Assembly (NCBI RefSeq): GCF_036924515.1
Contig: NZ_JAZHRR010000001.1
Span: 2,513,001-2,577,000, forward strand
DNA: 64,000 nucleotides
Direction of reading: 5' to 3'
Origin: Bradyrhizobium sp. AZCC 1610
GTDB taxonomy: Bacteria > Pseudomonadota > Alphaproteobacteria > Rhizobiales > Xanthobacteraceae
The position numbers were made by a program, and so were the translations under genes. The notes under the pieces are model-generated. The model was not told the origin of the DNA. It was given only the letters and a program-made list of their open reading frames with translations, and made no database searches. This document shows, one piece after another, positions 1 through 8,575 of this stretch. The stretch's first letter is position 1. Every line of letters starts with the position of its first letter.

Positions 1-1105
1 TCCAGCCGTCGAGAAACGCCTTGTCATCTGCCGGTGGGCTGGACTTGCCATAGTCCGTCCATGCGGCGGCCAGCACTTGCTGGCGCTTGAACAGCGCATT
101 GTTGTGTGCGTCCTGCTCGGCGGACCATTGCCCGGCTTCCTTCAGCGCCTTCACGGCGCCCGGATGCACCGGGACCACCCAGTTCTTGGTCTGGCGGTCG
201 GCCGCAAGGCCGCCCGCGCCCGGCGCGGCATCCTTGTAAGCGTCGTAGCCCGTGATCATCGCCTTGGTGATGGCATAGACCTCGTCGGCGCCCAGCGATC
301 CGTAAGACACGAAGATCGGGTAGGGGTAGTTGCCGAGCTCGATCGGCTTGTCCTTGGTGATGCCGGCACCGCAGGTCGCGGTGTGCGGGAAGAAGAACGA
401 GCCAACCTTTTTCACGCGCTCCCAGCCGGCCTTGTCGCTGGCGGGCAGGGGCGGCCAGATGATGCCGCGCGGTGATGTCTCGAGTTCTTTCGCCGGGCCG
501 GTGATGGTGGTGGCGAAGGCGGCATCGACGTCGTTGTTGATCATGCCCTTCCACATCGCGCCATAGCTCGAGAATTCGACAATCTTGACGTCGCTTTGCT
601 TGAGGTCGCCGAACGCCAGGATCGCGAGCGCGTTCTGGTTCAGCGCCGGCGAACCGACCACGAAGCCGACGCGCTTGCCCTTGAGCTGCTTGATCTCGGT
701 CACGCCGGTATCCTTGGCGACGCCGAGCGTGGCGGCGTTGCAGTCGACGGTAGACAGCACCAATTGCAGGGCTTGCGGCCCCCATTCCTTGGTACCGAAT
801 TCGAACACGCCTTCCTGAGCGAAATAGGAGCCGGAGCCCATCGCGGACATGGCCGCGCGCTTGGCGCGCAACGGTGCCAGTCGCGCCACGTCGTTGCCGG
901 CGGGCAGCACGCGGACATCGGTACCGTATTTGTCCTTCATCATCTTGCCGATGCCGACGGCGATGTTGAAGCCCGCCGTTCCGGTGTCATAGGCGGTGAC
1001 GACCATGGTCGGCGGCAGCTTGACGTCCTGGGAATAGGCCGGCGAGGCCAGCAGCGAGATGCCTGCCAGGGCAATTGGCGCGAGCGCCGTCAACCGATGA
1101 ATCAT
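1..1105 (-). CDS. TAXI-family TRAP transporter solute-binding protein (partial, runs off left edge)
   Basis: Reading the minus strand from ATG at 1105 gives 368 uninterrupted codons to the window edge. Residues 1–25 form a signal peptide ending ASPAYSQ, so the product is periplasmic. The mature part begins with a VVTAYDTGTAGFN strand and has the GxGSYFAQEG and KGKRVGFVVGSPALNQN segments expected of TAXI/TctC-like TRAP binding proteins. It would capture an organic acid-type substrate and hand it to a fused DctQM permease, probably encoded just left of the window. GAGGG lies before the start codon. The gene shares its strand with the biotinyl protein upstream, and a 15-bp palindrome (1125–1139) sits 20 bases before the start. 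Substrate is unknown. Confidence 0.88.
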   Translation of the reverse strand, partial: MIHRLTALAPIALAGISLLASPAYSQDVKLPPTMVVTAYDTGTAGFNIAVGIGKMMKDKYGTDVRVLPAGNDVARLAPLRAKRAAMSAMGSGSYFAQEGVFEFGTKEWGPQALQLVLSTVDCNAATLGVAKDTGVTEIKQLKGKRVGFVVGSPALNQNALAILAFGDLKQSDVKIVEFSSYGAMWKGMINNDVDAAFATTITGPAKELETSPRGIIWPPLPASDKAGWERVKKVGSFFFPHTATCGAGITKDKPIELGNYPYPIFVSYGSLGADEVYAITKAMITGYDAYKDAAPGAGGLAADRQTKNWVVPVHPGAVKALKEAGQWSAEQDAHNNALFKRQQVLAAAWTDYGKSSPPADDKAFLDGW

Positions 1106-1124
1106 AGTTTTTCCCTCAGATGGT

Positions 1125-1139
1125 TTTCGCTTTGCGAAA
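1125..1139. promoter_or_regulatory. Palindrome, candidate IclR operator upstream of TAXI gene
   Basis: TTTCGC-TTT-GCGAAA, perfect 6-bp arms with a 3-base spacer, 20 bases before the TAXI start codon. It has the same architecture and near-identical half-sites as the palindrome at 1601–1617 in front of the iclR-like gene. Binding by that IclR protein is inferred. Confidence 0.55.
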
Positions 1140-1276
1140 GTCTCTTGTTAGCGTTGATCATGTCATCGGCGGCTGGCGATGGCAACGTTAGGTGCGCAGA
1201 CGTCTACACCCGAGCTGGACAGATTGTCGCGGAAATCGTCGCAAGCACGTCGCAAGCACATCTATGCCGTGATCCG

Positions 1277-1498
1277 TTAAGCTTCGATGATTGCGACGAC
1301 CTGTCCTTCGGCGATGACGTCGTCGAGATTGACCAGGATAGCCTTGATTCTTCCTGCCGTCGTCGACGTGACCGGAATTTCCATTTTCATGGCTTCGACA
1401 AATGCAATCTCGTCGCCGTCACCGACATTTCCGCCGGTTGTGACGGGAAGTGCGCACACGCGACCGGCGACTTCGGTGACGATCTTGATGTCTGGCAT
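1277..1498 (-). CDS. Single-domain biotin carboxyl carrier protein of an acyl-CoA carboxylase
   Basis: A 73-residue protein that is only a biotinyl/lipoyl domain. The biotin-accepting EAMKM motif is at residues 35–39 with Lys38 as the biotinylation site, and the flanking glycines (GGNVGDGD before, TTAGRIKAI after) fit the flattened beta-barrel. It would carry carboxybiotin between a biotin carboxylase and the carboxyltransferase encoded at 2538–4097. The start at 1498 is chosen because GGAGAACGGAA precedes it and the protein then begins MPDIKIVTEV, directly at the domain. It lies upstream of the TAXI gene on the same strand, with a 171-base gap. No biotin carboxylase gene is visible in the window. 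Confidence 0.88.
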   Translation of the reverse strand: MPDIKIVTEVAGRVCALPVTTGGNVGDGDEIAFVEAMKMEIPVTSTTAGRIKAILVNLDDVIAEGQVVAIIEA

Positions 1499-1600
1499 TT
1501 CCGTTCTCCGGGACCGTCTGACGGACTGGTTGTCCTCGTGAACGGCTTTTTGTTGTGGCCGCAGATTGCCTGAGGTAGATTGTTCTGCAAGTGGAATTTT

Positions 1601-1617
1601 ATTCCGCAGAGCGGAAT
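1601..1617. promoter_or_regulatory. Palindrome in the divergent promoter region, candidate IclR operator
   Basis: ATTCCGC-AGA-GCGGAAT, perfect 7-bp arms and 3-base spacer, ending just before the GGAG ribosome-binding site of the IclR-family gene. This length and symmetry suit IclR-type regulators, suggesting autoregulation and control of the divergent biotinyl-protein gene. A weaker half-match (TTCTGC-AA-GTGGAA) lies at 1583–1596. Confidence 0.6.
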
Positions 1618-1630
1618 GGAGCCATAAAAA

Positions 1631-2608
1631 ATGGGAAGACGCTCGGAACGGCTTAGCAAACAGGGAATGCTTGCCAGCGATCTGGCAGGCGAGGGTGATG
1701 TGATCCAGGTGGTGTCGCGGGCGTTCGACGTCCTGCGCTGCTTCGAGGGTCATGAAGCCAGACTAGGAAATCTGGAAATTTCCAGCCGTTGCGGCCTGCC
1801 GCGGTCGACGGTATCGCGGCTCACCCACACGCTGACGCGGATGGGCCAGCTCGTTTATCTGCCGCGCGACCAGAAATACCGTATCGGTCCAAGCGCGGTG
1901 GCGATGAGCACCTCGATGATGAAGGGGTTGCAGCTTCGCAACCTGATTCGGCTGCGGCTGCAGGATGTCGCCGATCAATTGCCGGGTACCGTCGGCTTCG
2001 TGATTCCCGATCGCTATCATCTGGTCTATCTCGAATTCGCGCGTGCAGCGAATGCGCTCGGCCTGCATGAAGGCACCGGCAGCCGCATCTCGATGGCGAG
2101 CACCGCGGCCGGCTTTGCCTACACCGCAGCGCTCGATACCGACGTCGGCGACGCCTTGATCGCCGAAATGGAGCGCGAGATCCCGGGAAACGCGGGATTG
2201 TTGAAGTCGCGCATCGAAGACAACCGCCGCCATTTGCGCGAACACGGCTATGTCGTGGGCTGTGGCACCTGGAGCCCGCATATCAACGGTTGCGCGGTGC
2301 CGGTGTGGTCGCCGCAATATCAAACCTTCGTTGTCGCGACGATTGGCCTGCTCTCCGCGATGTTTGATGAGAAGCGGCTGCACAGGGAAGTGGCGCCGCA
2401 GATGCTCCAGCTCGGTGTTGCGCTTGGCAGCTTGCTCGAAGGTGCCGAGGGCGACATCTTCGCCAACCGTATCGAAAGAAAGCCGCTTCCGGTGCCGCCC
2501 CATAATAACAACAAGATTATCAAGACGGAGGATACGAATGAACTGGAAGCCGGAGCTCGACGACCTCGCTCGGCGCGAAGCGTTCGCGCGCGAGATGGGA
2601 GGCGTTGA
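1631..2608 (+). CDS. IclR-family transcriptional regulator
   Basis: The 325-residue product has an N-terminal winged helix-turn-helix (about residues 25–90, with LPRSTVSRLTHTL as recognition helix) and the C-terminal IclR effector domain (about 100–285). It probably senses a metabolite of the carboxylase pathway and controls the divergent biotinyl/TAXI unit and the downstream carboxyltransferase. GGAG at 1618–1621 precedes the ATG. The protein is longer than the usual 250–280 residues. Its last 24 codons run through the ribosome-binding site and start of the next gene, a 71-base overlap, so the C-terminal tail after about residue 300 is probably unstructured read-through rather than a conserved domain. 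Confidence 0.9.
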   Translation: MGRRSERLSKQGMLASDLAGEGDVIQVVSRAFDVLRCFEGHEARLGNLEISSRCGLPRSTVSRLTHTLTRMGQLVYLPRDQKYRIGPSAVAMSTSMMKGLQLRNLIRLRLQDVADQLPGTVGFVIPDRYHLVYLEFARAANALGLHEGTGSRISMASTAAGFAYTAALDTDVGDALIAEMEREIPGNAGLLKSRIEDNRRHLREHGYVVGCGTWSPHINGCAVPVWSPQYQTFVVATIGLLSAMFDEKRLHREVAPQMLQLGVALGSLLEGAEGDIFANRIERKPLPVPPHNNNKIIKTEDTNELEAGARRPRSARSVRARDGRR

Positions 2609-4097
2609 CAAGGTCAAGCGTCAGCATGACCAGGGCCGGCTCACGGTTCGTGAGCGCATCAACAGACTGATCGACAAGAATTCCTTCCACGAGATCGGCG
2701 CGATTTCCGGCGTCGCCGAATACGACGAAAACAGCGAACTCAAGCACCTGACGCCGGCCAACTGCGTGTTCGGACGCGGCAAGGTCGACGGCCGCACCGT
2801 GGTCGTGGTCGGCGACGATTTCACCGTGCGCGGCGGTTCGGCCGACGCCTCGATTTCCGCCAAGCCGCTGATGGCCGAGGAGATGGCGCATGATTTCCGC
2901 CTGCCGATCATTCGCGTGATCGAAGGCTCCGGCGGCGGCGGTTCGGTGAAGACGATTGAAACGCGCGGCGCTGCCAATCTGCCCGGCGGGGTCGGCGGCA
3001 CGCGCTGGTACTGGTTTACGACCGCAAACATGGCGCGCGTTCCCGTGGTGGCGCTCGGGCTTGGTTCGGTCGCAGGCCTTGGCGCGGCGCGGCTCGCCGC
3101 CAGTCATTATTCGGTCATGACCCGGAACTCCGCGATGTTCGTCGCGGGTCCCCCGGTCGTGAAGCGGCTCGGCCAGGATCTGACCAAGCAGGAGCTCGGC
3201 GGCGCCGAGATCCAGACCCGGGCCGGCGGCGTCGACGATGCCGTCGATACCGAGGAGGAGGCGTTCGAGCGCGCCAGGCGTTTTCTGTCGTATCTGCCGT
3301 CATCGGTGTATGACCTGCCGCCGACAACGCCCTGCACCGACGATCCGGAGCGCGCGGAAGAATCGCTGTTGAAGGCGGTGCCGCGCAACCGCCGCCAGGT
3401 CTACAAGATGCGGCCGATCATCGACGCCGTCGTCGACAAGGGCTCGTTCTTCGAGGTCAACGCCAATTTCGGCCGACCGATCATTACCGGGCTTGCCCGG
3501 CTCGAAGGCCGCGCCGTGCTGCTGCTGGCGAGCGATCCCTTCCACTATGGCGGGTCGTGGACGGCGGAGGCGTGCCAGAAGGTGGTGCGCTGGGTCGATT
3601 TCGCCGAAACCTTCCATCTGCCGGTGGTTTATCTGATGGATTGCCCCGGCTTCATGATCGGGCTCGAGGCCGAGAAGTCGGCGACCATTCGCCACGGTGT
3701 GCGCGCCATGGCTGCGGTCAACCAATCGACCGTTCCCTGGTGCACCATCATCGTACGCAACGCCTTCGGCGTGGCGGGTGTCGTGCACCAACCGGCTAAC
3801 CGCTATTCGATGCGCTACGCCTGGCCGTCGGCCTATTGGGGCTCGCTGCCGCTGGAAGGCGGCATCGAGGCGGCCTACCGCGCCGACATCGACGCTTCAG
3901 ATGATCCGGCCGCGAAGCTGAAGGAGATCGAGGAGCGCCTCAACAAGCTCCGCTCGCCGTTCCGCTCCGCCGAGAAATTCTGGGTGGAGGAGGTCATCGA
4001 TCCCCGCAAGACGCGTTCGCTGTTGTGCGAATTCGCGCGATTGGCGGAGCCGATCCGCACCGTGGGGCCGGCGACGAACATGGCGATCCGGCCGTAG
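2538..4097 (+). CDS. Acyl-CoA carboxylase carboxyltransferase (beta) subunit
   Basis: Residues 1–519 make a complete two-domain crotonase-fold carboxyltransferase of the propionyl/methylmalonyl/methylcrotonyl-CoA carboxylase beta family. Visible are the GGGGSVKT and AGLGAARLAASH segments of the N half and the MDCPGFMIGLEAEKS and FGVAGV segments of the C half that form the oxyanion holes. It transfers CO2 from carboxybiotin to an acyl-CoA. The start at 2538 follows ACGGAGGA; longer upstream reading in this frame lies inside the iclR gene. It overlaps that gene by 71 bases, implying translational coupling. The acyl substrate cannot be told from sequence. Its partner carrier is probably the divergent 73-residue biotinyl protein. 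Confidence 0.92.
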   Translation: MNWKPELDDLARREAFAREMGGVDKVKRQHDQGRLTVRERINRLIDKNSFHEIGAISGVAEYDENSELKHLTPANCVFGRGKVDGRTVVVVGDDFTVRGGSADASISAKPLMAEEMAHDFRLPIIRVIEGSGGGGSVKTIETRGAANLPGGVGGTRWYWFTTANMARVPVVALGLGSVAGLGAARLAASHYSVMTRNSAMFVAGPPVVKRLGQDLTKQELGGAEIQTRAGGVDDAVDTEEEAFERARRFLSYLPSSVYDLPPTTPCTDDPERAEESLLKAVPRNRRQVYKMRPIIDAVVDKGSFFEVNANFGRPIITGLARLEGRAVLLLASDPFHYGGSWTAEACQKVVRWVDFAETFHLPVVYLMDCPGFMIGLEAEKSATIRHGVRAMAAVNQSTVPWCTIIVRNAFGVAGVVHQPANRYSMRYAWPSAYWGSLPLEGGIEAAYRADIDASDDPAAKLKEIEERLNKLRSPFRSAEKFWVEEVIDPRKTRSLLCEFARLAEPIRTVGPATNMAIRP

Positions 4098-4112
4098 TTG
4101 GACGCGAGAACC

Positions 4113-4202
4113 GTAGGGTGGGCAAAGCGAAGCGTGCCCACCATTCTACAGCGAAGAGGATAGATGGTGGGCACGGCGCAAGTGCGCCTTTGCCCACCCT
4201 AC
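4113..4202. repeat. 90-bp double-stem palindromic repeat between convergent genes
   Basis: Outer arms GTAGGGTGGGCAAAG (4113–4127) and its exact complement (4188–4202), inner arms GTGCCCACCAT (4134–4144) and ATGGTGGGCAC (4164–4174). It separates the carboxyltransferase gene from the convergent MFS gene and could work as a bidirectional terminator. Related in design to the repeats at 20164–20230 and 21350–21434. Confidence 0.85.
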
Positions 4203-4212
4203 TACGATCGCA

Positions 4213-5493
4213 TCACGCCACCACCGGCTTCGGCCGCGAGATCGCCAGCACGATCAGCGCCGCCACCACACAGAGCGCGCCGGCGACGAAGAAGGCCGGC
4301 AGGTAGGTCTGCAGCACCGTTCGCGACAGGCCGGCGCCGAAAGCCGCAACGCCCGCGCCCAGTTGATGACCGGCAAAAATCCAGCCGAACACGAGGTTGG
4401 CGCGCTCGGGGCCGAATCGTTGTGCGGTGAGCCGCACCGTCGGTGGCACGGTCGCGATCCAGTCGAGTCCGTAGAACATCGCGAAGATAGAGAGGCCGTA
4501 GAACGAGAAATCGGTGAACGGCAGGAACAACAGCGACAGGCCGCGCAACCCGTAATACCAGAACAGGAGCCCGCGGTTGTCGTAGCGGTCGGACAGCCAG
4601 CCGGAGGCGATGGTGCCGACGAAATCGAAAATGCCCATCGCCGCGAGCAGGCTTGCCGCCTGCACCTGCGGAATGCCGAAATCGAGGCACATCGGGATCA
4701 AATGCACCTGGACCAGGCCGTTGGTGCTGGCGCCGCAGATGAAAAAGGTGGCGAACAGGATCCAGAACACGCCCGACTTCGAGGCATCTCGGAGAGTGCC
4801 GAGCGCTGCCGCCATGATTGGCGTGGTGTTGGGAGACGGCGCCGGCAGCGGCTCGGTGCCTTCGTCGCCGAACGGCCGCAAGCCGACGTCGCTCGGGCGG
4901 TCGCGCATGACCATCAGCACGGCGAAGGCGGCCACGCCCAGCATGACGCACACCAGGGCCAGCGCGATCCGCCAGCCATAATGATCGGTCAGGCTCGCCA
5001 ATAGCGGCAGGAAGACAAGCTGTCCGGTCGCAACGCTCGCGGTGAGGATGCCGACGACAAGCCCGCGCCGTGCCACGAACCAGCGCGCGGCGATCGTGGC
5101 GCCCAGCACCAGCGCGGTCATGCCGGTGCCGAGCCCGATCACCACGCCCCACAGCAGCATCAGCTGCCAGACCTGCGTCATCGCCAGCGACGCGACGAGC
5201 CCTGATACGACGATCAGCAGCGCCAACAGCGTGACGTTGCGCAGGCCGTAGCGGTTCATCAGCGCGGCAGCGAAGGGGGCCATCAGTCCGAACAGGATGA
5301 AGCGGATCGACAGCGCCGAGGAAATCTCCGCCGTGGTCCAGCCGAATTCCTTCTGCAGGGGCACGATGAAAACCCCGGGGGCGCCGACCGTGCCCGCTGA
5401 TATCAGGGCGGTGAGGAAGGTCACGCCGACCATCACCCAGCCGTAATGGATGTTGCGGCGGGCGAGGGCGGCTGACAGCCAGTTCGAGATCAT
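4213..5493 (-). CDS. MFS transporter, OFA/monocarboxylate-like
   Basis: A 426-residue inner-membrane protein with 12 predicted hydrophobic helices. It has the A-loop signature RYGLRNV between helices 2 and 3 and a matching SDRYDNRG loop in the second half, so it is a complete proton-coupled major facilitator. The N terminus (NIHYGWVMVGVTF) resembles the oxalate/formate antiporter and monocarboxylate group. Substrate is unknown. It stands alone between a palindromic repeat and a 286-base gap, with no adjacent regulator. The start at 5493 gives a short cytosolic N terminus before helix 1, as usual for the family. Confidence 0.85.
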   Translation of the reverse strand: MISNWLSAALARRNIHYGWVMVGVTFLTALISAGTVGAPGVFIVPLQKEFGWTTAEISSALSIRFILFGLMAPFAAALMNRYGLRNVTLLALLIVVSGLVASLAMTQVWQLMLLWGVVIGLGTGMTALVLGATIAARWFVARRGLVVGILTASVATGQLVFLPLLASLTDHYGWRIALALVCVMLGVAAFAVLMVMRDRPSDVGLRPFGDEGTEPLPAPSPNTTPIMAAALGTLRDASKSGVFWILFATFFICGASTNGLVQVHLIPMCLDFGIPQVQAASLLAAMGIFDFVGTIASGWLSDRYDNRGLLFWYYGLRGLSLLFLPFTDFSFYGLSIFAMFYGLDWIATVPPTVRLTAQRFGPERANLVFGWIFAGHQLGAGVAAFGAGLSRTVLQTYLPAFFVAGALCVVAALIVLAISRPKPVVA

Positions 5494-5580
5494 TGAACCT
5501 CAGGGGATTCCAGTGGGAAGGTTTGTCTGGTTTGCTGTGTGCATTCTGACGTGACGGCAGTCTGACTAGAATGTCGTACT

Positions 5581-5605
5581 TCCCTCGTTTCAGGACATGA
5601 CGAGG
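5581..5605. promoter_or_regulatory. Inverted repeat upstream of MFS gene
   Basis: CCCTCGT (5581–5587) and ACGAGGG (5599–5605) with an 11-base spacer, about 90 bases upstream of the MFS start codon. A regulator-binding site is possible; no regulator is adjacent. Confidence 0.25.
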
Positions 5606-5779
5606 GAGCGTTGGCGTCAGGATCGATCCGCGCGCAGGGTCAACTCCGGAATGAGATTATGATTATAATATTATGCGTTGCAAAAAACCGCAACCGATCA
5701 TCCCATGAAAAATTTCGCCGCTCGCATGAGAGAAATTGATCGATCGGCGCACTTGGACAGGGATTGTCGTGAACGCTCG

Positions 5780-5965
5780 CTATTCCAGCCCGTCGAGCGC
5801 AGTCCCGATGGCCTTCCTGAAGGCGGCGACGTCGCCGAGCTCGTGGCCGAGCACGAGCGCAAGCCGGGTCAGGAACAGCGCTTCGCGCGCGGGCCCGGCC
5901 TGGTCGATTGCGGTTGCCAGCGTCTCATAGGCGGTCTCGAAGTCCTCGAACGGCATGGCGTTCAT
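5780..5965 (-). CDS. DUF2783 domain protein
   Basis: A 61-residue alpha-helical protein (MNAMPFEDFETAYETLA…). The start ATG at 5965 overlaps the TGA stop of the FAD monooxygenase in an ATGA arrangement, so the two are translated together. Small DUF2783 proteins are typically found directly behind aromatic-ring FAD monooxygenases, as here. Their role is unknown; an accessory function for the monooxygenase is inferred from co-occurrence. An in-frame ATG upstream at 6031 would extend it into the monooxygenase gene and is less likely. Confidence 0.75.
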   Translation of the reverse strand: MNAMPFEDFETAYETLATAIDQAGPAREALFLTRLALVLGHELGDVAAFRKAIGTALDGLE

Positions 5966-7653
5966 GGCGTCTCGCTTCCCAGGCAAAGGCTTGCGGCTTT
6001 CAGGATTTCGTCGGGAACGACGGCCTTCCATCGTCCGGCAATGTGCAGGTCGGGCCGCAGCAGATAGAGCGTCCCGGGCGCTGCCGCGAACAGGCGGGCG
6101 ATTTCGCCGTCATTGTCCGTAATGGTTTTCGCTTCGGAGGCCGAGTCGCGTGACGTGACCAGCACTGGAACGAACCGCTTGTCGATGCGGCCGAGTTGCC
6201 CAAGCAGCGCCGCCTGTTCGGCGGTGGGTTGCCCCTCGCAGAACAGGATCGCCGTCATGCCGTTGCCGGCGCGGTCCAGCAGGTAGCTTCCGTCGGTGAG
6301 CCCAGCGTTCGGCGCGGCGCCGCCGCAAGGAGGGCCGCCGGCAAATTCGGCGTCGCGTCCGGCATAGGGCGTCAGCAGGCTTTCCGAGTAGGCGTAGGGC
6401 TGCATCTGGCGCGGATTGGCGAGCCCCCGCGGAAATGCGTGCTTCAAACTGAGCGACAGCGCGGCCTCGCGCGCCAATCGCCAGCCGCGCGTTGGCGGCG
6501 TCATGAAGCGCGTGCTCTTGGTGGCATTGGCGAAGACATCGAGCGTGGCGCCGCGCCGCTCCGGTGAATAGCTGTCGAGCAGCCGCTCGTCCGCCTCGCC
6601 GTGGAGCACGAGCGCCAGCTTCCAGCCGATATTCTCGGCATCCGCGAGGCCATTGTTCAGCCCGCGCACGCCGAAGATCGGCACGATATGCGCGGCATCG
6701 CCAATGAAGAAGACGCGGCCATGCCGGTAGTCATCGAGGCACAAGGTGTTGGCGGAGTAGACGCTCCACCATTCCAGTTCCCAGGGTTTTGTGTGGCCGA
6801 CATCGGCCAGGATCGCGCCGACGCGAGCGCGGATGTTTTCCTCTTTCAGGGCATCTGCCTCGCTCTCGCCTTCGCGGAGCTGGTAGTCCACGCGCCAGAT
6901 ATCGTCCGGCTGCTTGTGAATCAGGACAGTACCGCCGGGATTGCCGACCGACTCGAAAAAGGCGCGGCGCTCGGTTGGGAAATCGTGATCCATGCGGATA
7001 TCCGCGATCACATACCGGCCTTCGTAATTGTCGCCTTTTAGCCGCAGCCCGAGCATGGAGCGGATCGGCGAGCGTGCGCCGTCGGCTGCCAGCACGTAGT
7101 CGGCATCGAGCCGATAATCGCCCTCGGACGATGAAATCCGAACCGATACGCCATCGTTGTGATGCTCGATGGCCGATAATTCGCTCTGCCAGCGCATGTC
7201 GATCAGGTCACGGGCGGCAACCGCGTCGTGCAGGAATTTCTCGATGTACTGCTGCTGCAGATTGTACATCGGCAGATATTTTTCGCCCGGCGGTTGCGGC
7301 ATCTCCAGCCGGAAAATCTGTTCGCCGCGATAGTAGCTGCGGCCGAACCGCCAGCCGAGCGCCTTTTCGACAAACGGCGCCACCGCGCCGATCCGCTCCA
7401 GAATGTGCATGCTGGGACGCGCGATGCAGATCGCGCGGCTGCCGTCATTGAATGTGTCCTTGCGATCGATCAAGACGCTCTTGATGCCATAGCGCGCCAG
7501 CACTAGCGCCGCCGTCATGCCGATTGGCCCGGCGCCCACGATCAGCACGGGATGCCGTGTCGCGACACCGTCAAGCTCGGGGACGCGTCGCGCCGCAAAC
7601 CTCGGATAGTCGAAGTAGAGCGAATCCAGCGCTCCCTTGCCGGCAGGTCTCAT
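5962..7653 (-). CDS. FAD-dependent aromatic monooxygenase (PheA/TfdB/MhpA family)
   Basis: The 563-residue protein has all three class A flavoprotein hydroxylase signatures: GAGPIG at residues 40–45 for the ADP moiety, an AADGARSPIR segment near residue 190 (DG motif, FAD and NAD(P)H), and FFIGDAAHIVP near residue 320 (GD motif, ribityl binding). The C-terminal third carries the thioredoxin-like domain seen in phenol hydroxylases and MhpA. It would hydroxylate an aromatic or similar ring using NAD(P)H and O2 in the cytoplasm. It forms an operon with the downstream DUF2783 gene and lies 12 bases behind the frameshifted enoyl-CoA hydratase. The exact substrate is unknown. Confidence 0.88.
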   Translation of the reverse strand: MRPAGKGALDSLYFDYPRFAARRVPELDGVATRHPVLIVGAGPIGMTAALVLARYGIKSVLIDRKDTFNDGSRAICIARPSMHILERIGAVAPFVEKALGWRFGRSYYRGEQIFRLEMPQPPGEKYLPMYNLQQQYIEKFLHDAVAARDLIDMRWQSELSAIEHHNDGVSVRISSSEGDYRLDADYVLAADGARSPIRSMLGLRLKGDNYEGRYVIADIRMDHDFPTERRAFFESVGNPGGTVLIHKQPDDIWRVDYQLREGESEADALKEENIRARVGAILADVGHTKPWELEWWSVYSANTLCLDDYRHGRVFFIGDAAHIVPIFGVRGLNNGLADAENIGWKLALVLHGEADERLLDSYSPERRGATLDVFANATKSTRFMTPPTRGWRLAREAALSLSLKHAFPRGLANPRQMQPYAYSESLLTPYAGRDAEFAGGPPCGGAAPNAGLTDGSYLLDRAGNGMTAILFCEGQPTAEQAALLGQLGRIDKRFVPVLVTSRDSASEAKTITDNDGEIARLFAAAPGTLYLLRPDLHIAGRWKAVVPDEILKAASLCLGSETP

Positions 7654-7665
7654 GCGTCTCTCCGT

Positions 7666-8437
7666 CTATTTCTTGCGGTCGAGGAATCCCTGCATCAGCC
7701 GCTGCGGCTCGCCGGTCAGGAACGATTGCCCGAATACGCCGACGCTGAGATTGACCGATTCTGTCAGCGGCAGTTCCTCCCACTGGCGGAGCAGCGCCTT
7801 CTGCGCGCGCAGCGCTTCGGGACCGCATTCGAGCAGCGCGTTGACCGTATGCTCGACGGCGGCATCGAGGCCATTTTCCTTCGCGACCACATCGACCAGG
7901 CCCCAGGCGAGCGCGGTCGGCGCGTCGATGTTTTCCGCCGTCATGACCAGCCAGCGGGCGCGGCCCCAGCCGATCAGCCGGGGCAGCAGCCGCCGCATGG
8001 ATCACCGAGGGGATGCCGACACGCACCTCCGGCATGCCGAACTTGGCATCATGAGCCGCAATCCGGAAATCGCAGGCCGCGGCGACTTCGAGGCCGCCAC
8101 CGAGGCACCAGCCGGGAAGCCGCGCGATGACAGGCGCGGGAAAGTTGCGCACGGCCTCGCAGAGGTCGCGTAAGCGCGTGATGAAGGCTTCGGCGGATTT
8201 CTGGTCAAGACGCGCCATCTCCTTGATGTCAGCGCCGCCGATCATGCTCTTCTCGCTCTGTCCGGCGAGGATCACCGCGCGAATCCCCTTGTCGTCGGCG
8301 AGCTTCTCGAACCCTTCACGAACCCCGTTGGTGACGGCGGAGGAGAGGATGTTGAGGGTGCCGGCATTGCAGATCGAGAGGCGGACGACGCCTCGGCCAT
8401 CGCGCTCGATGCCGCAGTAGGGATTGAGCATTTCCAT
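7666..8437 (-). pseudogene. Enoyl-CoA hydratase/isomerase, broken by a single-base frameshift
   Basis: From ATG at 8437 the first frame gives a good crotonase N-terminal half (oxyanion-hole residues in KSMIGGADI and LPGWCLGGGLE, catalytic-region GMPEVRVGIPS) up to about position 7991. The expected continuation, LLPRLIGWGRARWLV, is found one base over, in the frame that ends at 7666. One extra G on the coding strand at about 7990 explains this exactly. Without the shift the product would be about 256 residues, the normal crotonase length. As read, the protein loses its C-terminal trimerisation part. It may be a true pseudogene or an assembly error. Its neighbours suggest a role in CoA-ester degradation of the ring-hydroxylation product. 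Confidence 0.85.
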
Positions 8438-8575
8438 TTTGTTTTTCCGGGCTTGTTCTGGCGGTCGGCGTCACTTCCAAGGGCATTCGCCGGCTTGTCA
8501 AGGGGAGGCGGGGCGGGCGTTGCGTGGCGGCGCAGGCCGATATAGAATTACAGCCATCATTTAAAGGAGCCGGCC

